Below, in pieces: positions 23,101-35,100 of a DNA stretch of 64,000 bases (positions within the stretch are counted from its first letter, which is position 1; every line of letters starts with the position of its first letter). The notes beneath the pieces were generated by a model. The model did not search any database, had not been told where the DNA came from, and saw only the letters and a program-made list of their open reading frames with translations. Origin of the DNA: Galeruca laticollis (taxonomy: Eukaryota > Arthropoda > Insecta > Coleoptera > Chrysomelidae); the NCBI GenBank assembly GCA_963921935.1, contig OY998176.1, positions 53,097,813 to 53,161,812 of the forward strand, read 5' to 3'. The position numbers were made by a program, and so were the translations under genes.

Positions 23101-26100
23101 ATAACAAATCGAAACAGCATTATTCGAGTGGATAGTTTCTCAAAGGCGATAAACAGCACGAGATTTGACAATCTAAAGATTTCTCTAGGAAACTTGCAAA
23201 ATCTTCCCTACCAATTTTGGCCCCGTTGTTGTTCGTGCGTCAAATCATGATTAGTTTCCTTACCATAAGTTCACCTGTTTAATGGGGTTCTCTTTCAAAT
23301 AATGTTTCATTTTTTTTTAAATTACAAGTTCGAAGTCAGTTAATGGTTTATAAATTGTTAATATAAATTATTCAGGTATTTGAGAAAAAAATGTAGTTTT
23401 TCTCCTAAATTAGAAATAAAATGGCTTTACTTGTAAATAAATTCAGAACCGATGTGTGACCTACACGAAACCAAATTATAATTAGTTCCCTCACCAAAAA
23501 CTGTCCTGAATATTAGAACATTACTTTAAATCACTTTTATTTCTATGTTACATTTCAAAAACAAAGTCAGTAAAAGGTTACTGAGTTATTGGATAATACT
23601 GTTCAATTATAAAAAAAAGTTAACGTAATTTTTCTCCTAAGACTGCGAATAAAATGATTTTATTTGTAAACAGACTTAGAACCGATGTGTGACCAACACG
23701 AAACCAATTTATGATCAATTTTCATCCCATGACTACGTTTACATTTGTACAATTTTAAATAAAACATTATTTGGTCTTAGTGGAGCGTAGTCCTTTATTT
23801 TTAACATGTTGTGGTGGGACACCAAGTTTTTTTAACAGTAACAATGCAAACTTATAAAAAAAATATCATCTATCAAAACCAATTAGTGACCATCTGGTCA
23901 GTATTTGGAACATATTTTAATTTTAGGTGCCGATAATTGACCGAGCTACTATTAAGAAATTAATTTATTATTTACTTTTCCAGCTAATTTAAATCATTAT
24001 ATATCCCCCTTAATAGTACAGAATATCAATTTGACAAATATATTCACGTACTTTATTGTTATTCGCCACTCACCAAAAACACACGTGTTAATTCCACAAG
24101 TACTCAAAACAGAATAAATGCAATCCTCTCCTACCACTGAACATTTAGTCATTTCGCGGGGAATTAAAATATATTTGAAAAATAAAGGCTGATTAAATGG
24201 AAATTAGACATATTAAGGTGTTAATATAATAACATTATATGTTCACATGAAAAATTCTTATTTTATCCTGTTTTACAAAAAATCGATCACTATTTGGTTA
24301 CTGGTCACTAATTGGTCCTTTACCTTATTTATATTTGTGATACATTAATATTTTATAGGAATATAAGAAAGCTGGAGTCTACGACTGGAGGAAAATCTTT
24401 GGAATAACAAATTCTGCCTCGATGAGAACCAACAGCCTAATTGCTGATAAGGATAATCAAAAGCCAATAGATGTATTGTGTCCCATAGTTGGAGGTTTGA
24501 GTAATGAATGTCTTGTTGTTGTTTTGTCCCAAGTAAGACCGAAACCTAAGAATACGGTATGTTATTTTTCTTCATCCAATACATTAGATCAGTTTCTTTA
24601 AGCGGGGATGTATGGGTTACTTTATAAAATACAGCATCGTAGAAGCAAAACCACTGTCGGAACGAAAGTTGTCCATATTGATAACGTAGTCATGTGTTCT
24701 GTGTGATCCATCATGTGTTCTGTTATCTATCATGAGTTCTGTGTCCTCCATCATGTCTTCTGTGTCATCCATCATCTGTCATCTACTATATGATATAAAT
24801 GACTTAAGTGCATACGCACGACTTATTAAATTTAAAAAAAATCTTTGTATTAACAGCGCCGGAATTCAAACCCGGGAACATCTGCTATAAGTATTGCTGA
24901 GGAGATAGGTATATAAGTGACCTTGTATGAACAAAGGGATGTAAAAAATACATAAGGACATTAGCATGTAACTTTGTAGTTGATTCGATTTGAGTGAGAC
25001 AAACATTACAATGTTATGTCGCTCTAGCAAAGCACCATAAGGATATTACGATGACGACGTTCGTTACTTATACAGGTTATAGTCGTTACATAGAGATTTA
25101 ATGAAAATTTTCAAATATTTAATATACTTACATCGTAAAAATTCAATTTTGGGTACGTTTGTTAGTAATGTTGTTGACAGATTCATGAGTTGTAAATTTT
25201 GTATTTCTTTGAAATGATTTATTTTCTCTTGTCAAAACTCAAATTACCCCTTTGTGTTGTATGTATAGTTGTGTAGCAGGACACGGCAGGTTCGCCATGT
25301 GTTGAAGCCATTGTCGACTTACCCAACACTGGATTATGGAAAGAAAGTAAACATTTCGGTAAAGATCTCTGGAATGTTTTATTAATCACTAGATAACACT
25401 TATTTAAATAGACGTGACTTATCAATTATTAAACTGGTCAAGTTCAACGTCTATAATTAATTTTCAAAATATTTCTTGCTAACATTTATTATAACAAACG
25501 TTTATAACTTTAACCTCGACATGTACTAAGTTCGTATTAGTTCGTTTGGGTTGTATCCACCATTCGGGGATATTAGTCACAACTTATAGGCATCCGTTTT
25601 CAGACAATAGATGTTCTGGCGTGTGTGGGAAACAACCTAGTTTGCACAGAGAAAGAAATTCGCTAGTCATTAGCGAATATTCACTTGCAGTAGCAAAAAA
25701 AATCGATTAAATAGGGGACAAATGACTTATTCATTTACCACAGAAAAAACCTTATTGCTAAAATTAAACATTTATAGTTAATATAGAGATCACTTATCAT
25801 AAATATATTTCACGTAGTCTATTTTATTTACCGTAAATTATTTAGTCGCTTACAGTTATCGACCTAGATAACTTGCTACTAGCTATTTAATATAATATCG
25901 TTTTTTAAATCTGATATATTGTATACCTATCCTTAGTGATTTATTTATTTATCTCTAGTAACTTTATAACCTATAATAGATAAAATGTATATTTACCTTA
26001 GTAATACAGGTTATGAGGACTAATTGAAAAGTTTATTTACAGTAATCGATTTATTTATTAACCTAAATCTTGGCATTTAGGATTATACAGGGTATCCACT

Positions 26101-29100
26101 TATATTTCCCCTATTTTAACTGCCTATAAATTCTAAACGGTTCAGGAGGGAAATATGCGGTTTTCACGGAATTGTTTCATTTTAGTAGCTAGAAGTTTCG
26201 TTTAAATAAATTGATTTTTTTCTATCGTTTTCGTTTACGAAACTACAGAAATGGCGAATTTTAGACAATTTTTTTCATTGACTTTGTTAATGGAACGACC
26301 AGTATATTTTTTGTAGTTTGATAAGTGATCTTCAACTATATAGCGATGGAAACTTTTCAAAATCGGTTAGCAACTGACGGAAATTGTAAAAAATCGCCAT
26401 TTTTGTTTTGACCTAATCGGAAGCGATGGAAAAAATCCAATTTATTCGACCAAAACTTGTACTAAAATGAAACATTCCAGTAAAAACCGCATATTTCCAT
26501 TCTGCACCGTTTAGAATTTATAAACATTTAAAGTTTATTAGGGGAAAATATAAGTGGGCACCCGGTACTGAAAACGAATCTAAAGTTGAAATTTTATATA
26601 CCAGCTATGTCAAATGTATTTTATAAAATATAATTATAAATTAACAGATTTGGAATACAAACTTCAAATTTCATATTTTTTCCATCATTAGTTTTCCATA
26701 TTTGCGAAACACTCAGAAATGGGTTAAAAAACGCAAATTTATAAAAAAAACATTTATTTTAAACTTATAAAAATTAACATATATATTTTTTTAAGTAATT
26801 AAAAGTAACTTTTCACAATACTTATACAATTTTCTCGAAGTAACCAAAAATAAAAGTAAGTTAAAAATAATAAGGAACGTTTTCAGTCTAAGTACAATAA
26901 TACAAATCATACAAAAACATTTAAGTTTTAAAATGATTAATTTTCTTAACAAAAAATACGAAATTAATAAAAGTAACTTCAAAGTAGTAAGGAATTAGTT
27001 TTCAGTCTAAGTACCGACAATACAAAAACATGTAAGTTTTAAACTTATTAATTTTCTTAAATTAACCAAAAAGACGAAAATAAAAGTTAAAAATAGTATA
27101 AGGAACGTTTTCAGTCTAAGTACAGTACAAATCATATAGGAACACGTAAGTTTTAAAATTATTAATTTTTTTTAAATTATACAAAATAAAAATAATAAGG
27201 AACATTTTCATATAAAAAATTCCTATACAGGGTGCGGCTGATAAAACCGTCGTTTAGAGAAATCTTGAAATCCAAAATGATTTCAAATCTGAAAATTGGT
27301 TTTAGAGATCTTTCTAATCGACGGCTGCAAACTGTAAGACATTTTAAAATTTTCATTTTTCCTAAACCAAACGAAAAAGTGATTATTAATCATCCTTATA
27401 TTACGGACATGGTAATTATCCGATTTAAACGAGCAGTATCTCGGAACTGGACAGTAGTACAGAATTGTAATTTTGGTGGTATAAAACAAATGCTGCAGCT
27501 TTTCTTTTGTTATTTACCCAATGACAATTTTGTTTGGGCTTACGTGACTTCAGATTCAAACTTAATGGGACCACCTGCATATTTTTACATTTTGTTTTTC
27601 TCGATACCACGATTCCAACAAACTAGCACACTTGTGGTCTAAAACGATTAATTACAGGTACAGCTGCTTAAAAATGGTTGTCCCTCGACAAATAAGATAA
27701 GCAATCTCTCAGAACTAGACAGTTCGTTTTAAATTTGTAATTAAAATACAATCCTGCAACATTATAATTGTATTTAATATAAATTCGAAATAGACTGCCC
27801 ATTTCCGAGGTATTGCTTGTCTTAAACATCATGGGACAAACATTTTTACTTAGCTGTAGCTCTTAAATTAGTCGTTTTACACCACAAGTGTGCTAATTTG
27901 TTGGAGTCGTGACAGAGAAATGTAAAAATATACAAGTTGTCCCAATAATAAATTCGAATGTGATATAGGTACAAAAAGGTAATTGGTAACATAATAACAA
28001 GAAAAGCTGCAGAATCTGTTATAATATACAGCGCCAAAATTACAATTATGTACTACTATTCAGTTCCGAGATATTGCTTGTCTAAATCGTCGTGGGACAC
28101 CCTGTATAAAGTTCTGCTATTAGAGTGTACATTCAAAGTGACCATCTGAAAATAAAATTGAATCTCTGAAAATCAAGATAGATTATCAGTTATCTTAACT
28201 TCATATGCAAACATATGTTCATTAGAGGAAATTACATTGAAATTGACTGTCTCGACCCTTACTTCGTGGAATATGCTCATATTAGTGTTTTTAAATGAAA
28301 CTCAAGGTCTCTAGTTAATTCCACAATATAATACAAGTTATTGAAAATTCTAAAAAATTGACAATTGTTTCGATAAATCAATATCATCGTCGAAAGAAAA
28401 TGTTTATTAATTTTGTTCAGAATTTCACCGCCACCAACAACTCAGACCCGCTGATATACCTACAATGATATTGATTGTGCTTATTTCAGCTTTCATATGA
28501 GCTTCAAAAACAAATAGCCGGCAGTGAAGATGAAATACTAAAACTATACGCAGATTGCAATGGAATGTATTTACTGCCAGCTTTGGGTATATCCCGTTTT
28601 ATAAATTCGTTAATAAAAGCCTATAACGGAGATACCAACTGTGTAGAATGTGCTTTCGTTCGTCAAGTTGGTCATATTGGGAATTTTTTACCATATATGA
28701 CGTCAATCATAAAATTGGGTAAGTCTTTTTCAGAAACTTATTTAGTCAAAATGTTTTGTCCCGTTAATTAATTTTTAAATATAAATTTGATAAGGAAAAG
28801 AAATCTAATCTTATACTCGCCTGCCTACCTAGGCCTCTTCTTCATTATTTTATTCTTCTATAGAGAATGTCTACAAATCCTCTGAGTATCGCATTTGTGG
28901 TCACTGCCGGATAAGTTTTGAATCATGGAGGTTAGAGAGAAGGAGAATGATCGCTGTAAAAAAAAGTGTCCCACAAATAGATCATTTTAGATCTGCCATT
29001 TTGAGTGAAGAGCAAATAACTCACCGTTATTCGCATTTTCCATTTGATTAGCACGGCGAACGTTGCGTCTAGTGTCCTTATCAGTGTTTTTTGTGTTATT

Positions 29101-32100
29101 TTCAATATTTCGGAAAAATGAGTCGAAGTGAATATTATTCAAAGCTTCCTGTCGATATGAAGTGCCGGTATGATAAAATTATTGATTTAATGAACTATTA
29201 GTCCTGAGTCACAGCTTCTACAACTGACAACAGTTTATAGCTTTCAAATCACTGTAGGCTTTTAAAAGTGCGATAACGTAGAATTTGAAATGTCGTTTTA
29301 CTTCAATTCTACAGGTCAATAAAATATATAAAATATACTGGGGAAAATTTTATTTTAAATATTCCAAACACATCTTTATAAGAATACTATATGTAGATAA
29401 AATAAATAAATGCAATTTCACTCAAATTTGTGATTGAAGAAAGTCGAATTTTAATTGTTTATCACAATCAATCATATATACTGTGCCATGCTTGGCACAC
29501 ACAAAAAATATTTTATTTTCAAGTTCCCAAACAGTTTAAGACATAAATTCGAGTTGTCCTATATTTGGCTCGCTTCTTTACATCTCAGACTCTAAATACC
29601 CTCCACCAGCTAACGCGTGAATGTAGTGTACAGCTGACTGTCGACACGCGCTACCTTGTTTGAGGTTACGAATAGTTGAATATTTTTTGCGTTTTTAATC
29701 TATTTTGTGTAGAAAAAAGTATTTCCATAAAGGTAAGTGTTTAGTGGAACTATTGATGTTGCGCAAAACATTTTTTTACATAAATACGAGACACAAACTG
29801 CCAAGGACTTGTTTTACGGTAGAAGTCACTATAAATTCTTTTAAAGTAAACTAAATTTGCAACAAAATGAGAATATTTGGGTTTCGATAAACTGAATAGT
29901 TTCAAAGATACAGCTGTTCAAATGTTTGCAAAATTTCTTAAATAATACAATTTAGAGTTTACGGGGTCTGTCAAAAATATTTTTCTACTAAATGTGTGCT
30001 TTTTATTACTTTTATATATAGCATAGGGTATATAATTATTAATAATAACAAAAAAAACATAATACTTTGCCGTAGTTATATTTAAATTATTCTTAAATTA
30101 CCTTTGCATTGTGACAGGTATTTATAATTCTGTGAGTACAAAGATTAAACATAAAGATTGTTTTTGTGACCAGCAAACGAGCGCAACGTTGCCGCGCCAT
30201 CGTTTGCACCCGTCATTCGAGTGAAAGCGACAAGGCGAGTGTGAAGAGAGATACCGCTCGGGTCGACTCGTTCGGCGGTCGGTCTCGCGCGAGCGTCGTG
30301 TTCTGAGGCCGTGTTATTTAGACGCTTTCAGTTGAAAAGTGAAGTAATAATACGATGGAGAGTGCAGGAGACTCCGCGAATACTTGTTGCTTCATATGCA
30401 TTGAGACTTTGACTGAAGGTGAAGTGATTTTGGTGAAACAGAGAAGTGTGAAAACCCTGCTATCGTGTAGTGTTACATTAAAGAACCGGGAACATGAACG
30501 TTTACTGAAGGAAGTGCACGAGATTTCAGTGCATCGTGCGTGTCAAAAAAGCTATACCAACCCCAAAGTAAAATTAGCAAGACCTACGAGACGCTCAACT
30601 CAACTTCAGAGATTGCTGTTTTTTATGTGGTGAAGAAATAACACTACAATTCGTTGAAAACCAAAAAAAAATCACGCCTGAAAAAAGAAATAATGTGATT
30701 TCAGTGGAGAGCTTGCACCTAGTTTCAAAAGTGTTGAATGCAGCTGAGAAAAGAGGCGATGAATGGGCACTGAAAATAACAGAACGCATCACAAAAGACA
30801 CCGATTTGCCTGCACTAGGTGCAAGATATCATCGATTTTGTCAGAGAAAGCTGTACAAATCTGTTGGAATAGGGGTACAGAGGGGAGAACGTAGTCATGG
30901 CACTGTTGATGAAGCTATGGAAAAAAAATTTAACTACCTAGAAGAAAACTTAGAAGAATGTCAATTTTCCCTGACAGGTGAAAACACACCTGATGTGCGA
31001 ACCATCAAAAACCGCCTGTCTAAAAAGTACGGAGATGAAATAATAATATCTACCCTACCAATCAAAACAACAGTTATTTGCTTCAAAAATACTGGATACA
31101 AAATTTTAACACAGGCATGGTATACTGAACAGACGTTAGACCCTCAAGAAGAACGACTCCGGGTAGTCAAAGCGGCAGCTGATATCATCCGGGAGGATAT
31201 TCGCTCTCAAGTGTACAACACAGAAGAATACCCGCCCTCACATGACTTTTTGCAGGATGTGGATTCTGTAATACCGAACTCGCTGAAAACGTTTATGGAC
31301 ACCCTGAATATAAAAAATAAACGTGGTTGTCTGGATAAGTGGCGTAAGAAATATGCTGCTCTGTCACACTCAATAGTGTCAGCTGTGAGACCTTCCTCAT
31401 TCATATCTTCATTGCTCCACTGCGTAGGCATTTATTTATATCACAAGTTCGCGTTCAGTCACCTTATTGACTTGTTGTCTGCCATGGGGTTTTGCGCAAG
31501 TTACAAAAGCATTGTACAACTTGAAACGTCGGCCATCCTAAGACCAGACCAAATGCAATTGCAGCGGGGAAGTTTTGTGCAATTCGCCTTTGACAACGCA
31601 GATTTCAATGTCAACACATTGGATGGATTGGGCACATTCCACGCTTTAGGGGGTATAATGATGGTAACTCCCAGTGAATCAATTATTCCCTAAGAAAGTT
31701 TCGCCCGAAAGGAAAGATGCGATTTTTCCCAGCTTATGCAACAGAGACCGCCTGTACAGTTGCAAATCTACAAACCGAATAAAGACCAAGGGTTGACTAC
31801 CGTCTCTATTGAGGATGTGGATAGTATTCATCAAGCACATGAAGGAATTGTACCATCTTCTTCGGATATTGCCTGGCTGATGGGCAAGAGTATTAAAAAG
31901 TGGAGCATACCCGGATGGAATGGTTTTATGGAACAGGCTACAAATCACCTGCCATTTGAAACGACAAGAGTTGTCTGTCTACCTTTCATAAATCATCCAT
32001 CATCACAGTATGAAACGTTATTAACAGCTCTTCGGGTGGCAAAGGAGAAGTGTGATGCTAGCGGTCAGAAAACTTGCTTTGTGACCTTTGACCAACCACT

Positions 32101-35100
32101 ATACAAAAAGGCTAAATAAATAACAGCAAACTGCGATGAATCTGAGTTTCGTAATATGGTCGTGAGGTTAGGAGGTTTTCACTTACTAATGTCATTTATG
32201 GGAACAATAAGCATGATAATGGAGGGGTCTGGATTGAAGGAAGTCTTTGCAACGATTATCGCACCGAACAGTATTCAAAACATGATGTCTGGACACTCCT
32301 ATGCGCGTGCTGTGAGGGCTCACATTTTAACCCAGTTGGCATTAGCAATGGAGGTTTTTAAAACCGTAAAACTCACTGATGAAGAAGAAGGTGTACTTGA
32401 TGACGTGTTTTACAGTTGTGACTCCAACATCTCGGTGTTACACGAACATGAGCCATTCCAACCTATTCAGATCAAGTTCCCTTGAAGATTTTGAACGTAA
32501 CGGTTCCACAGCAAAGCTCTGGGTTCAATATTTTCGAATGGTAACTTTGGTAAAACAATTCATCGAAGAAGAGCGAATGGGAAACTGGGATCTACATCTC
32601 AAGACCATCCAAAAAATGCTGCCATTTTTTCATGCTGCTGGCCACTTTTTTAATGCCAAGTGTGCCCCCATGTACCTTCAAGATATGTTGGAAGAATGGA
32701 TCCTTTGGAATTCCAACTGTACACAAAAAGTGGGTACTTCACAGGTCCTAATGCGATCAATCAAATCCGACGGAGATTTGACCCGGGGTCGCGGCATGAC
32801 AGACAGTCTGCTAACCCGATGGACATTAGGAATGGTCTACCTCCAAAACATATGCACAGATGTGGAAAGCTACTGGGACATCACGAGTGGTACATCTGAG
32901 CAGCATATTGATGTAAGAGCATCCAGAATGACCAGAGACGAACAGGATGCACAAAAACTGCGTGATTTCTTTGACCTTCACCCTCCATTTCCACAGATTG
33001 ATTCTATAATTTTAATAAGTGGTGGGCTAGTTGGAAATGAAGCACTTAACTGTCACAATGCTGAAAACATTGGCAAAGAGATGATGTCAAAGGTGATTGG
33101 TGAAAACTTTCAAAATGTGAAGTACACTGGAAAAGATATAGTGAAGACGCTTGCCTCTGAAGTCTGCCGTTTCAATTAGAGAGACCAGTGACCATCGACC
33201 CTCTCACCTTGTTCCACAGAATGTTCATTTTGAAAAATACTGACGAAGAGTTGAAAGACTTTTTGAAACATGAATTGTCTCCATTTCCTTTGGCACTATT
33301 TGTTGAAGATGGAATCAGGAAATGTACATTCTACAGGGCCTTTAATCCTGCGACTCTGGATGCGGAGCAGCAGGGGAAGGATACGCACGTAGTCGTAGAT
33401 GGTGGACATCTGCTCCACAAAGTTGTGTGGCCTCGGAATGTGTCTTTTAGAGAAATTTGTGCCAGGTATGTCCAATACTTGAAAGGTCACTACGGCTCCA
33501 ATATAATCATGGTTTTCGACGGGTATCCATCTGACGCTTCAGGAAAAAACACCAAAAGCTCTGAACGTCTCTGTAGAGTTGGAGCAAAGTCCTCACCTGA
33601 CGTTATCTTTGACGAGACAACCATTGCTCCAGTTGCTCGGGATAAGTTCCTATTGAATGACGGGAACAAGGTTGGATTCATCAACATGCTGAAGGTGCAA
33701 CTGGAGAGGAATAATATTCTTACACTATAAGCAGACGAGGATGCTGACCTGCTAACAACGTATGGTCCTAAAGTTTTTGGAAAATTTTTAAATTATTTAT
33801 TTTTGTACCCAATGTCGTTTAATCAAGTTGCCATTGAAACTAAAACGTCACACGTAATCAAGTTTGATTATGACAGTTTAGTTATGCGAATCGATTGTAG
33901 CAAAATGTCTTACAAATTAGATATTCGTCAGGACATTTACAATCTAGTTGGACGAATACCTGAGCATGATATTGTTGCAATCCACCATATGCACAGATGT
34001 GGAAAGCTACTGCGACATCACGAGTGGTACATCTGAGCAGCATATTGATGTAAGAGCATCCAGAATGACCAGAGACGAACAGGATGTACAAAAACTGCGT
34101 GATTTCTTTGACCTTCACCCTCCATTTCCACAGATTGATTCCATAATTTCAATAAGTGGTGGGCTAGTTGGAAATGAAGCAGTTAACTGTCACAATGCTG
34201 AAAACATTGGCAAAGAGATGATGTCAAAGGTGATTGGTGAAAACTTTCAAAATGTGAAGTTCACTGGAAAAGATATAGTGAAGACGCTTGCCTCTGAAGT
34301 CTGCTGTTTCGATTAGAGACAGAAGAGTGACCATCGACCCTCTCACCTTGTTCCACAGAATGTTCATTTTGAAAAATACTGACGAAGAGTTGAAAGACTT
34401 TTTGAAACATGAATTGTCTCCATTTCCTTTGGCACTATTTGTTGAAGATGGAATCAGGAAATGTACAAATTCAACATTCTACCAGGGCCTTTAATCCTGC
34501 GACTCTGGATGCGGAGCAGCAGGGGAAGGATACGCACGTAGTCGTAGATGGTGGACATCTGCTCCACAAAGTTGTGTGGCCTCAGAATGTGTCTTTTAGA
34601 GAAATTGGTGCCAGGTATGTCCAATACTTGAAAGGTCACTACGGCTCCAATATAATCATGGTTTTCGACGGGTATCCATCTGACGCTTCAGAAAAAACAC
34701 CAAAAGCTCTCTGCGTCTCTGTAGAATTGGAGCAAAGTCCTCACCTGACGTTATCTTTGACGAGACAACCATTGCTCCAGTTGCTCAGGATAAGTTCCTA
34801 TTGAATGACGGGAACAAGGTTGGATTCATCAACATGCTGAAGGTGCAACTGGAGAGGAATAATATTCTTACACTACAAGCAGAGGAGGATGCTGACCTGC
34901 TAATAACGTATGGTCCTAAAGTTTTAGGAAAATTTTTAAATTATTTATTTTTGTACCCAATGTCGTTTACTCAAGTTGCCATTGAAACTAAAACGTCACA
35001 CGTAATCAAGTTTGATTATAACAGTTTAGTTTTGCAAATCGATTGTAGCAAAATGTCTTACAAATTAGATATTCGTCAGGGCATTTACAATCTAGTTGGA

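Larger units (their letters stand above)
20471..24327 (-). mobile_element. Second pogo-like transposon relic, 3.9 kb
   Basis: The left end AAGGTAAAGTGCCCTATTAG and the right end (inverted) AAGGTAAAGGACCAATTAG are imperfect inverted repeats. TA follows the right end; the left has a duplicated AAGGTA that blurs the boundary. The motif CCAATTAGTGACCA of the right end recurs at 23879. The minus strand carries the C-terminal part of a transposase, while the N-terminal half is missing. The ends start AGGTAA like those of the 10829-17013 element, suggesting related families. Confidence 0.7.

Noticed and set aside
27232..27642. 136-codon plus-strand frame
   Set aside because: It lies entirely in the left arm of a foldback repeat and has no protein-like features.
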